Origin: an uncultured Candidatus Melainabacteria bacterium
Lineage (GTDB): Bacteria > Cyanobacteriota > Vampirovibrionia > Gastranaerophilales > Gastranaerophilaceae
Direction: 5' to 3'
NCBI GenBank assembly: GCA_934747335.1
Contig: CAKVGS010000033.1
Coordinates: forward strand, 1-21,476
DNA: 21,476 bases
Both the position numbers and the translations under genes were made by a program. Below the pieces are notes generated by a model that saw nothing but the letters and a program-made list of their open reading frames with translations, was not told where the DNA came from and searched no databases. Shown one piece after another: positions 7,583-14,623 of the stretch. The stretch's first letter is position 1; each line of letters begins with the position of its first letter.

Positions 7583-7736
7583 ACAGAAAGCTCCTTTCGG
7601 AAGAGAGGCAAAAGGAGCAAGGCTAATATTATGAAGAAAAGATTTGGTTTTTAAAGAAGTAAGTCGAATACACACACAATGCCTAATCATAACATAACGT
7701 CGAAATCCGACAATTCACTAGTTGCCTTCGACTTAC
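7583..7736 (-). ncRNA. Candidate structured small RNA between fmt and the FKG gene cluster
   Basis: No gene lies in 7571-7801. On the minus strand a promoter (7743-7771) predicts +1 at G7736. That base is the first of a 10-bp stem, GTAAGTCGAA (7736-7727) with TTCGACTTAC (7668-7659), closing a ~76-nt domain that contains a smaller GTCG/CGAC hairpin. A second hairpin, GCTCCTTT/AAAGGAGC (7618-7590), is followed by TTTCTGTTG and may end the transcript. The match of promoter spacing and stem start is the main evidence. It does not match tmRNA, SRP RNA or any riboswitch I know. It could also be a 3' structure of the gene at 7802-8692. Confidence 0.45.
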
Positions 7737-7742
7737 ATTTAT

Positions 7743-7771
7743 ATTTTAGCATTTATTTTAAAAGTTCTTAA
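7743..7771 (-). promoter_or_regulatory. Candidate promoter for the minus-strand RNA at 7583-7736
   Basis: On the minus strand: -35 TTAAGA (7771-7766), 17-bp spacer, extended -10 TGC-TAAAAT (hexamer 7748-7743). The same TGCTAAAAT box lies before def. Confidence 0.5.
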
Positions 7772-7801
7772 TCTTCTAAAGGAGTAATTCGTTAGGATTA
7801 T

Positions 7802-8692
7802 TTATTTTTTATATCTATCAATTTCAGGCCCAACGTATTTCCCAATCAAAACTTCTTCTACAAAATGATCGATTGGTTTTATTGCCAAGCCTAAAGCAAC
7901 AAATCCGCCTATTGTTTTAATCGTTTTTCCTTTTAACATTTTATTTTGTTGAAAATTAGTTAAAACACTTTTTACAGCAACACTTGAAGTTTGCCCTTTC
8001 TTTAAATCAGATTTATATGCTTTAAACCATTTGTCATTTTTAAATTCTTCTGAAGGTTTCAATAAATTTTTTCTTAATTGAATCAAATCTTTAATAGTTT
8101 TTTCTGAATATTTTTCAACCTTTTCTTGGCTATCAAGTCTAAAAATCTTAAATATATTTTTTATGGAAGATTTTTTATTGCTATAATCTCTTGAATCAAG
8201 TACATTTTCACAAAATTCTTTTATGCATTCTTCATCTTTTCCATCAAAAGCACGCATTTTACCATTTGCTATAAAATGCTCTGCTGCTTTAGAAACATGT
8301 TCTTTTGATGTAATACTGATTTTGTCTTCAGAAAATTTTCCGGCTTGTGCGAATACATTTTGTCCTGCTTTTACTGCAATCAAAGGTAAAAAGATACTTG
8401 CCATACCTTGGAAAATTGCTTGTTTCAAGCAACGTCTTGAGTCAGGACTGTACTCGGTTTGGTCATTTTTATATTTATCATAAACATCCGCCCCAATGTA
8501 TAGAAGAGCCGGCGCCCAGCTTAATGTTGCATAACCACCGATGACAGGTCTTAAAGCTTCACCGACTTCGTTTGTAAATGCAGCACCACGGAGCGGCCAT
8601 TGCATCAACGGATCCCTATATTCACCTGTTTCGTTTTTTGTTCTGTTATCAGCTTTAAAAGTCTGTACGTTTGCGCCAAGCGGTTTTATCAT
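7802..8692 (-). CDS. Unknown membrane protein, probably related to the two upstream paralogs
   Basis: A 296-aa protein, not recognised. Its N terminus (MIKPLGANVQTFKADN) has FKA where its neighbours have FKG. Hydrophobic segments lie at about 49-70 (PVIGGYATLSWAPALLYIGADV), 92-109 and near the C terminus (GGFVALGLAIKPIDHFVEE, about 259-277). The middle is charged and helical. The last hydrophobic segment, with its K-rich approach and following PI, resembles GFGIATAIGFSVQPINMY in the 544-aa neighbour, so this may be a shortened family member; the similarity is weak. The start has a good SD (AAGGAGA, nine bases before ATG). A probable promoter with extended -10 lies at 8801-8829, giving a leader of about 100 nt. 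Confidence 0.7.
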   Translation of the reverse strand: MIKPLGANVQTFKADNRTKNETGEYRDPLMQWPLRGAAFTNEVGEALRPVIGGYATLSWAPALLYIGADVYDKYKNDQTEYSPDSRRCLKQAIFQGMASIFLPLIAVKAGQNVFAQAGKFSEDKISITSKEHVSKAAEHFIANGKMRAFDGKDEECIKEFCENVLDSRDYSNKKSSIKNIFKIFRLDSQEKVEKYSEKTIKDLIQLRKNLLKPSEEFKNDKWFKAYKSDLKKGQTSSVAVKSVLTNFQQNKMLKGKTIKTIGGFVALGLAIKPIDHFVEEVLIGKYVGPEIDRYKK

Positions 8693-8800
8693 TCGGCGTA
8701 ATCTCCTTCATACATTGCGCTATTTATTTAATAACTTGTAAAGAATTTTATTTGCGCTAATTTTTACATTTTTTTACATTATTGTGAACTAGCAAGTGTA

Positions 8801-8829
8801 ATTATAACACGAATTCTTTATAATTAACA
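8801..8829 (-). promoter_or_regulatory. Candidate extended -10 promoter for the 296-aa gene
   Basis: On the minus strand: TGTTAA (8829-8824), 17-bp spacer, TGT-TATAAT (hexamer 8806-8801). It suggests that this gene can be transcribed apart from the 544-aa gene, despite the same orientation. Confidence 0.5.
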
Positions 8830-8841
8830 CTTTTTAAATGC

Positions 8842-10476
8842 TTAGGCAGACATTTTTTGTTCTTGTAATTTTGCTTGTTCTGCTTTTCTCTTTTTATCAA
8901 GAGTATTCGTAATATAAATATTCAAGTTTGGAATACCGAGACCAAGAACTAAGCTGGCTGTTAAATAACCTGCAACCTGAGCAATATTTAATGTTCTCAA
9001 ACGTTTTTTAGTAGCTTTTTTAAGAGCTTCCGGCAATTTATCCAAATCCTTAGTCATTTCATTGAATTTCTTATTAAGAAGTTTACCATTTTCTGTTTTT
9101 GTTGTAGAAATACCGTTGTTTGCAAGAGTTTCTACAAGAACTTCATCTCTTGTTTTTAAGCTACCATTAAACGTACGTTTAAATTTGCCTGCATTCTTAG
9201 AATCTGCTCTGTAATTCATTGTAGTTTTATCCAAACCGTCTGCAACAAGTTTGTTTACGATATCACCAAGAATCAACCAGCTTACGTAACCTAAAAAGTC
9301 TTTTGTCAAACTTTCTCTAAGCTCGTCTTTATCACGAGTAGAGAAAATTCTTGAAATAATTGTTAAACCATACAAACCTTTTAATTGGTTAATAGTTGGC
9401 ATTTTACCATTGAATGACATTTTTTCCATAAATTTTGCCGGTGATTTTATGAATGACGCAGGTGACATATTTAATGTACTTAGAATCATAGAGAAGAACG
9501 CTGCCGAACTTGCAACTTTAATAGCTTTAAAGCCTGCACTTTTATCTTTTGAACGACCTTCTACACCAACAAAACCGTCAGAACCTGTTTTCAATTTTGT
9601 TAAATACATGTTAATAGGCTGAACTGAAAATCCGATTGCAGTTGCTATTCCAAAACCAATTGCAGAACGAGTTTTCATAAATTTTGAAAGTTTTTGAATA
9701 AAAGCATTATCTTTTACGCCTTTTCCAGCTTTTATTTGTTCTGTAAATGCAGCTTTAACTTTATCTTTATTAAAAGAATCTGAAACTATATAAATATCGT
9801 TTAACAAAGATTTTAAATTAGTTTTACTTACAGATTTTTTATCCAAAGATTCAAGAATATATTCGGATTGCGCGCCTGTGCTTTCTGTTATCTTATTCAT
9901 CATTGCTTCTCTTGAAGCATGAGTTGTTTTTTTCGTCCAAAGATTAAAGTTAACTTCTTTATTTAAAGACTCGTCTAAATATTTTGCAACTTCATCAATT
10001 TTTTCTTTAGAAATTCTTGTATAACCATCCTTATCCGCAGTTTTTGAATCAGGATTATATGCTTTTACGTTTTCTAAAGTTGTTTTAATATAATCTAATT
10101 GTGATTTATTTTCTTTAATTTGTTGAGCTTTATTTTCTGATAATATATTTAATGTTTCAGGAGCTGTAAATATATTATTTACATTCAATCCAAATTTTTT
10201 GTTTAAACTTTTTGCAATTAACCAACCGGCACCTGCACCAAACAAGCCGATACAAGAGTCGTTTACGGTTCCCATAATTTCACGTCTACCGGTTTCTAAA
10301 CCGGCAGCCGGACCTCGTTGAACAAAATCAATTGCTGTTCTTGGTGCTACCATTGAACAAAAATCTACACCATTTGCACCAACTGCTTGGTTTGTAGCTA
10401 AATATCTCAAACCTGTATCAATTGGACCTTTAAATTGAGGGTTGTAATTTTGTTGTTGATTAAATTGTACTTTCAT
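8842..10476 (-). CDS. Unknown multi-spanning membrane protein with N-terminal FKG motif (paralog 1)
   Basis: A 544-aa protein of unknown function. It starts MKVQFNQQQNYNPQFKGPID (FKG at 15-17). Hydrophobic segments lie at about 72-90, 270-288, 318-336, 394-408 and 497-516; residues 100-265 are polar, Lys/Glu-rich and probably helical. It is paralogous to the next gene upstream: both have a PRT near residue 45-65, a K-TRS/KTKS approach to a hydrophobic helix, then MPTINQ, SR, RDKDELRE, a following D, and LGD (358-364, 375-376, 381-388, 403-405). The C-terminal tail is charged. Its ATG lies 2 nt after the stop of the upstream gene with AAGG inside that gene's end, so the two are translationally coupled. 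Confidence 0.75.
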   Translation of the reverse strand: MKVQFNQQQNYNPQFKGPIDTGLRYLATNQAVGANGVDFCSMVAPRTAIDFVQRGPAAGLETGRREIMGTVNDSCIGLFGAGAGWLIAKSLNKKFGLNVNNIFTAPETLNILSENKAQQIKENKSQLDYIKTTLENVKAYNPDSKTADKDGYTRISKEKIDEVAKYLDESLNKEVNFNLWTKKTTHASREAMMNKITESTGAQSEYILESLDKKSVSKTNLKSLLNDIYIVSDSFNKDKVKAAFTEQIKAGKGVKDNAFIQKLSKFMKTRSAIGFGIATAIGFSVQPINMYLTKLKTGSDGFVGVEGRSKDKSAGFKAIKVASSAAFFSMILSTLNMSPASFIKSPAKFMEKMSFNGKMPTINQLKGLYGLTIISRIFSTRDKDELRESLTKDFLGYVSWLILGDIVNKLVADGLDKTTMNYRADSKNAGKFKRTFNGSLKTRDEVLVETLANNGISTTKTENGKLLNKKFNEMTKDLDKLPEALKKATKKRLRTLNIAQVAGYLTASLVLGLGIPNLNIYITNTLDKKRKAEQAKLQEQKMSA

Positions 10477-10478
10477 AT

Positions 10479-12152
10479 TTACCTTGCTAGTTTAGTATCT
10501 GCTCTAAAACCTGCTGTAAGCTTATGATACTTCACGTTTAGAGGAGTCACTTGTTCTTTTTGTGTTTCTTCGATTTGTGTAGTTTGTGCTTTTTCTTGAG
10601 CAAGCTTTAGTGCTTCTTCATGTTTTTTCTTAGTTTTATGTCTGGTATAAAGTGGAACGATAATCCCTAATAATGCTAATGATACACCAAGGTTGGCAAC
10701 TTGGCAAGCAGAACGCAAATCACGTGCGTGCTTTAATTCTTTTTCTATGGTCTTAAGTTGCGCATCGGTTGGTTTTGCACCGTTTAATGCTTGCTGAGTT
10801 TTACTTACAACTTCTTCTGAAGATTTAATATTTACATCTTTAACCCAATGCCAAGCTTTTTTAAATACATTTTCATCGCCATTCAGAGGTTTTGTATCGT
10901 TAAGCAATGATACACCTGTTGATTTCTGAATAAGTGTAGCCGCGCCTTTTGCCGCATAATCACCTAAGAAGTATAAGCCTGAGAATGTTGCAATATCTCT
11001 TACAGTAGCTTCTGCCAGTTCATTTTTGTCATCAGCTGCTGCCATACGAGATGCAAATGTTGTTGTTGAAATTATTCTTGCCTGATCCATTGTCGGGAAC
11101 ATTCCCTTAAATTCAAGCATATTCATAGTTGGACGTTTCATCATGGAAAGAAGTGAAACTCCGACCATTGAAGAAATGGATATCAGTTTTTGTTTTAACA
11201 AACCTTCTTTTGCCTTAGCTGTTTCTTCAACATTATCTTTTTCTTTTCCAAAATCATCATAAATTGGTGCACCTTTAACACCTGAAACTTTTCCAGTAAT
11301 CCAACGGTTAATGTATTGCATAGAAGCAGCTAGCGGAAGAATTACTGCTAAACCTGCTAAACTCTTAGTTTTAACAAGTTTTTTACTCTTTTGAGCAAAT
11401 TCTTCTATTCCGATGCCTGATTTTTGAAATTCTTTAAAGTATTTAACGGAATCTTCTAACATTGAATTTACTGACAAAGCATTTACAATTTTTTCATTAT
11501 CTGCCAATTTGACATTATCTGCAACATGCACCTTTTCAATAATCTGACTTGCAAGTTTTTTTACTTCTTTACGAACAGTTCTATCATTTTTCGTTGAACG
11601 TGACAATTCAGCCAGTTCTTTTGAATATTTTTCAATTTCTTCCGCTTTTAAAGCATCTTTAAATACAATTTTATTTTTGCCTTCAAAGCCTTCAATATTA
11701 CCTAAAATATTTTTCAAAGATTCTTGGACTTTATCTGAAGACTGAGCATTTTTATAATAATCAGAAGCTTTATCGATTAAAGAACTGTCCGCCCAACTTC
11801 TCGACATATTTACACCATTTGGCATAATCGCAGGATTGATACACTTTGCAATTCCTAAAGTTACAAGGCTCGGAATTAAACAGTTTACAACAAGTCCTGA
11901 GGATTCTCTTCTAAAAGCTTCAAAACCGGCAAACCAGTTTGTCATAGATTCGACAATTGTTCTTGGAAGAATTGCAGACAACATATCAATGACAGTAACG
12001 TTTACCATAGGCATTCTTTCACACGCCTGAATTCCAGCCAAAGCAATAGCTCCAACACCTTTGAAGTTTGGATTTTGTTTGCTCTGTTCTTTTTGACGAA
12101 CATTATTGCTATTTATTTTGCTAGTATTGTCTACACCGATTTTGTTTATCAT
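10479..12152 (-). CDS. Unknown multi-spanning membrane protein with N-terminal FKG motif (paralog 2)
   Basis: 557 aa from the ATG at 12152, which has AGAAG eight bases upstream; the frame is open to a TTG at 12182 without support. Function unknown. The N terminus is polar (MINKIGVDNTSKINSNN) and leads to QNPNFKGVGAIALAG (about 26-40), where a short apolar stretch follows FKG. Membrane-like segments lie near 88-105, 263-280, 322-337 and 484-502. A motif block shared with the neighbour paralog is GMFPTMDQ (350-357), SR (368-369), DDKNELAE (374-381), LGD (396-398). The long region 120-260 is charged and helical. It is the first gene of the minus-strand cluster, with a likely promoter at 12200-12227. 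Confidence 0.75.
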   Translation of the reverse strand: MINKIGVDNTSKINSNNVRQKEQSKQNPNFKGVGAIALAGIQACERMPMVNVTVIDMLSAILPRTIVESMTNWFAGFEAFRRESSGLVVNCLIPSLVTLGIAKCINPAIMPNGVNMSRSWADSSLIDKASDYYKNAQSSDKVQESLKNILGNIEGFEGKNKIVFKDALKAEEIEKYSKELAELSRSTKNDRTVRKEVKKLASQIIEKVHVADNVKLADNEKIVNALSVNSMLEDSVKYFKEFQKSGIGIEEFAQKSKKLVKTKSLAGLAVILPLAASMQYINRWITGKVSGVKGAPIYDDFGKEKDNVEETAKAKEGLLKQKLISISSMVGVSLLSMMKRPTMNMLEFKGMFPTMDQARIISTTTFASRMAAADDKNELAEATVRDIATFSGLYFLGDYAAKGAATLIQKSTGVSLLNDTKPLNGDENVFKKAWHWVKDVNIKSSEEVVSKTQQALNGAKPTDAQLKTIEKELKHARDLRSACQVANLGVSLALLGIIVPLYTRHKTKKKHEEALKLAQEKAQTTQIEETQKEQVTPLNVKYHKLTAGFRADTKLAR

Positions 12153-12199
12153 ACACATTACTTCTTCACACAGGGATATCAAATCCGTGATATAAATTG

Positions 12200-12227
12200 A
12201 TTATATCAACTTACATATATATTTAAA
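12200..12227 (-). promoter_or_regulatory. Candidate promoter for the paralog pair
   Basis: On the minus strand: TTTAAA (12227-12222), 16-bp spacer, perfect -10 TATAAT (12205-12200). It predicts a leader of about 40 nt. The rest of 12228-12420 shows no convincing gene; a 74-codon minus-strand frame there has no SD and a low-complexity product. Confidence 0.5.
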
Positions 12228-12441
12228 AGCGCCTGAAAATAAAAATTGCCATGTTTTTCGCTTTTGTAAAGGAAATGTTAAGACGAACTTCTGTATATTT
12301 TTTTTAGGTAAAGAAAGTATTCTTAAAAGCACATCATTAAACAGTATTATTAAGATAGCAAGTAAAAAATTACAGCTAAATCTTTGTAAAAAATCACCCA
12401 ATTTAATTGTAAAGTTTTGTAACAATTTTTTTTATAATTTC

Positions 12442-12450
12442 TGTTATAAT
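12442..12450 (+). promoter_or_regulatory. Extended -10 promoter for surE
   Basis: TGT-TATAAT, with the hexamer at 12445-12450, is a consensus extended -10; no good -35 lies 17 bp upstream. The predicted start, near 12457, leaves a ~16-nt leader holding the AGGAG SD at 12461-12465. Confidence 0.6.
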
Positions 12451-12472
12451 AAAAATATCCAGGAGAATTTTA

Positions 12473-13267
12473 ATGAAAATACTTATATCAAATGACGATG
12501 GAATATTAGCTAATGGCATTCGAGCATTAATAGAAGCACTTTCACCATATCATGATGTCTATGTTGTAGCACCCGACAGAGAAAGGAGTGCCGCAGGACA
12601 TTCACTTACACTTCAAACACCTTTAAGAGTAGAGGAAGTTGACGCAAAATACGGCGCAAAGCGTTGTTGGATGACAACAGGAACTCCGGGGGACTGTGTA
12701 AAATTAGCAATTAATGCAATCTTGGAAAAAGATGAACTTCCTGATTTGGTAATTTCCGGCATTAATCATGGACCAAATTTAGGTGCGGATATTTTGTACT
12801 CAGGAACGGTAAGTTGTGCGATGGAAGGTGCCATGATGGGGTATCCCAGCATTGCAACTTCATTAGCCAGTATGAGCACGGAATATGAAGCGTTTAAAGT
12901 TGCAGCAGAATTTATAGCAACACTGTTAGATAAGATTGACATAACAAAATTTCCATCTAAAACTATTTTGAATGTAAATGTTCCGGGCTTAGAAAAAGAA
13001 GACATTGGCGGTGTAAAAGCGACGGAATTAGGCAGTCGTATGTTCACAGATGCATATGAAAAACGGGTTGACCCGCGTGGTAAGATTTATTATTGGATGG
13101 CAGGTGAATTAATTAATGAACCTGAAAACGCTTCTACTGACATTGCCGCTATTCGTAATAATAAAATATCTATAACGCCGGTGACTTATGAAATGACAAG
13201 AACAAATATTATTCAGGAATTGGAAGAAGATTTGTGCAGAGAAAAACTTTGCAATTGGTTTATATAA
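12473..13267 (+). CDS. surE: 5'/3'-nucleotidase SurE (survival protein E)
   Basis: Metal-dependent nucleoside monophosphate phosphatase of the cytoplasm. 264 aa, typical. Family motifs in order: MKILISNDDG (metal ligands D8, D9), APDRERSAAGHSLTL (34-47, Ser39 ligand), TTGTPGDCVKLA (68-79) and SGINHGPNLGADILYSGTVSCAMEGAMMG, where Asn98 is the last metal ligand. The SD AGGAG is seven bases before ATG. It is a single-gene unit: its own promoter upstream and a terminator shared with the convergent rpsG downstream. Confidence 0.96.
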   Translation: MKILISNDDGILANGIRALIEALSPYHDVYVVAPDRERSAAGHSLTLQTPLRVEEVDAKYGAKRCWMTTGTPGDCVKLAINAILEKDELPDLVISGINHGPNLGADILYSGTVSCAMEGAMMGYPSIATSLASMSTEYEAFKVAAEFIATLLDKIDITKFPSKTILNVNVPGLEKEDIGGVKATELGSRMFTDAYEKRVDPRGKIYYWMAGELINEPENASTDIAAIRNNKISITPVTYEMTRTNIIQELEEDLCREKLCNWFI

Positions 13268-13288
13268 AAATTTTTTATTTTTGTAAAC

Positions 13289-13319
13289 AAAAAAGACGCC
13301 TGTTACAGACGTCTTTTTT
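13289..13319. terminator. Bidirectional intrinsic terminator, surE/rpsG
   Basis: A perfect 10-bp stem, AAAAAAGACG (13289-13298) with CGTCTTTTTT (13310-13319), with an inner CTG/CAG pairing in the loop. A-tract and T-tract flank it, so it can stop surE transcripts from the left and rpsL-rpsG transcripts from the right. Confidence 0.9.
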
Positions 13320-13338
13320 ACTTATAAATATTAAAATA

Positions 13339-13809
13339 TTAATATCTGTAATGAGCAAACGCTTTGTTAGCTTCAGCCATTCTGTGGGTATCTTCACGTT
13401 TTTTGCAAGCTGCGCCGTTACCGTTAGAAGCGTCAACTAATTCACTTGTAAGTTTTTCTACGAATGATTTACCACTTCTATTTTTTGCTGCTGCAATAAT
13501 CCATGAAGAAGCTAGAGCGAAACCTCTATCAGGTTTTACATCGATAGGCACTTGGTAAGTAGAACCACCGATACGTCTTGCTTTAACTTCCAATAATGGA
13601 GTAGCGTTTGTAAGAGCTTTTTGGAAAATTTCCAAGCCTTTTTCGTTTGTTCTTTCTTCAACCTTAGTAATTGTTGAATAGAATATTTTTTCAGCAAGTG
13701 ATTTTTTACCACGTCTCATAACTCTGTTGATGAATTTTGAAACATCTACGCTGTTATAAATAGGGTCAGCTGAAGGAATTCTTCTTTCCGGTTTAGATCT
13801 TCTAGACAT
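13339..13809 (-). CDS. rpsG: 30S ribosomal protein S7
   Basis: Primary 16S rRNA binding protein that nucleates the head of the 30S subunit. 156 aa, the standard length. Recognisable by MSRRSKPERR, SVDVSKFINRVMRRGKKSLAEKIFY, NATPLLEVKARRIGGSTYQVP, the basic RGFALASSWI and the C-terminal THRMAEANKAFAHYRY. A strong AAGGAGG lies at the end of rpsL, and the start overlaps the rpsL stop by one base (TAATG), so S12 and S7 are coupled. fusA and tufA, which usually follow in the str operon, are absent: a terminator follows 20 bases after the stop. Confidence 0.98.
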   Translation of the reverse strand: MSRRSKPERRIPSADPIYNSVDVSKFINRVMRRGKKSLAEKIFYSTITKVEERTNEKGLEIFQKALTNATPLLEVKARRIGGSTYQVPIDVKPDRGFALASSWIIAAAKNRSGKSFVEKLTSELVDASNGNGAACKKREDTHRMAEANKAFAHYRY

Positions 13810-14192
13810 TATTTCTTACCTCCTTTAGCTCTCTTAGCACCATATTTAGAACGGCTTTGTGTTCTATTAGCAACACCTGCTGTATCTAAAGTACCACGTA
13901 CGATGTGATATCTTACACCTGGAAGGTCTTTAACTCTTCCACCTCTGATAAGAACAACACTGTGTTCTTGTAGGTTGTGTCCGATACCAGGAATATAAGA
14001 AGTTACTTCAAATCCGTTAGTAAGTCTTACTCTGGCAACTTTTCTCAAAGCTGAGTTTGGTTTTTTAGGGGTTGTTGTATAAACCCTAGTACAAACACCG
14101 CGTCTTTGTGGACATTCCATAAGAGCCGGTGATTTGGTTTTGTCTTTTAGCTTTTTACGTTCTGAACGTACAAGCTGGTTCATAGTAGGCAT
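13809..14192 (-). CDS. rpsL: 30S ribosomal protein S12
   Basis: Decoding-centre protein of the 30S subunit. From MPTMNQL it is 127 aa, the normal length, with AAAGGAG eight bases upstream. The frame stays open 51 nt further upstream, but those Lys-rich codons lie in the leader. Key stretches: TPKKPNSALRKVARVRL (Lys43, wild type at the streptomycin site), PGIGHNLQEHSVVLIRGGRVKDLPGVRYH (Lys88, and Asp89, the residue that RimO can methylthiolate) and the basic tail. The leader from the predicted promoter is about 115 nt. First gene of a two-gene rpsL-rpsG unit. Confidence 0.98.
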   Translation of the reverse strand: MPTMNQLVRSERKKLKDKTKSPALMECPQRRGVCTRVYTTTPKKPNSALRKVARVRLTNGFEVTSYIPGIGHNLQEHSVVLIRGGRVKDLPGVRYHIVRGTLDTAGVANRTQSRSKYGAKRAKGGKK

Positions 14193-14315
14193 AACTTTTT
14201 CTCCTTTTACCTTTTCTTTTTTCTTTTCATTGAGCCGTTTCAAGGCTATTGCCTGACGTTTTCAATTTAGCTCCAAGCCGTCAAATCCGGCAGAAATTTC
14301 GACTAGAGTAATTTT

Positions 14316-14344
14316 ATGTTAAGACGAACATGAGTAAGTGTCAA
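14316..14344 (-). promoter_or_regulatory. Promoter of rpsL-rpsG
   Basis: On the minus strand: consensus -35 TTGACA (14344-14339), 17-bp spacer, -10 TAACAT (14321-14316). It lies just downstream of the sRNA terminator in the same direction, so rpsL expression is separated from that upstream transcript. Confidence 0.7.
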
Positions 14345-14395
14345 TTAAATTAGAATTTTTGTTAAAAGTTATTAAGATTTTTATTAAAAAAACAT

Positions 14396-14425
14396 AAGAA
14401 AAACTGACCCATGCTCTGAGTCAGT
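14396..14425 (-). terminator. Intrinsic terminator of the candidate sRNA
   Basis: On the minus strand, ACTGAC (14425-14420) pairs with GTCAGT (14408-14403), with an 11-nt loop, followed by TTTTCTT. No minus-strand protein gene lies upstream for it to terminate. Its first two bases overlap stem 1 of the RNA. Confidence 0.65.
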
Positions 14426-14484
14426 ATCACTATTCTCTATTAATTTTGGGAGGAGATTTGGGGATAGTTGATACATGGCATGTT
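14396..14484 (-). ncRNA. Candidate ~89-nt small RNA with C-rich (anti-SD-like) loop
   Basis: It lies between rpsL and the TPR gene, where no gene fits. A consensus promoter (14492-14519) predicts a start near 14484. Stem 1 pairs GTATC-A-ACTAT (14474-14464) with ATAGT-GATAC (14433-14424), ten pairs with one bulged A. Its ~30-nt loop shows CCCCAAATCTCCTCCC (14463-14448), complementary to Shine-Dalgarno sequences. The RNA ends in an intrinsic terminator (14425-14396). This layout of stem, C-rich unpaired motif and terminator is typical of antisense-acting sRNAs and recalls the cyanobacterial Yfr RNAs in style; homology is not claimed. Confidence 0.55.
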
Positions 14485-14491
14485 AGTATAA

Positions 14492-14519
14492 ATTTTAAAT
14501 TCATGAAACATGGTGTCAA
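14492..14519 (-). promoter_or_regulatory. Promoter of the candidate sRNA
   Basis: On the minus strand: perfect -35 TTGACA (14519-14514), 16-bp spacer, -10 TAAAAT (14497-14492). No minus-strand coding frame follows it. Confidence 0.55.
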
Positions 14520-14623
14520 GAAAATTTTACAAAAATTTACAAAAATTGTTACAATTGACTCTAAAATAGTAATTACCTTGTTTTCTTATTCACTTTCTAA
14601 ATTGCTTATAGTAATATATTGTT

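Noticed and set aside
7583..7736. tmRNA, because GATTTCGACG on the minus strand resembles the conserved tmRNA 5' part
   Set aside because: No acceptor stem, T-arm or tag reading frame could be found, and the length is far too short.
12201..12425. 74-codon minus-strand frame in the surE upstream gap
   Set aside because: No SD, unusual composition (Leu/Phe-rich from AT-rich DNA), and it overlaps promoter elements of surE.
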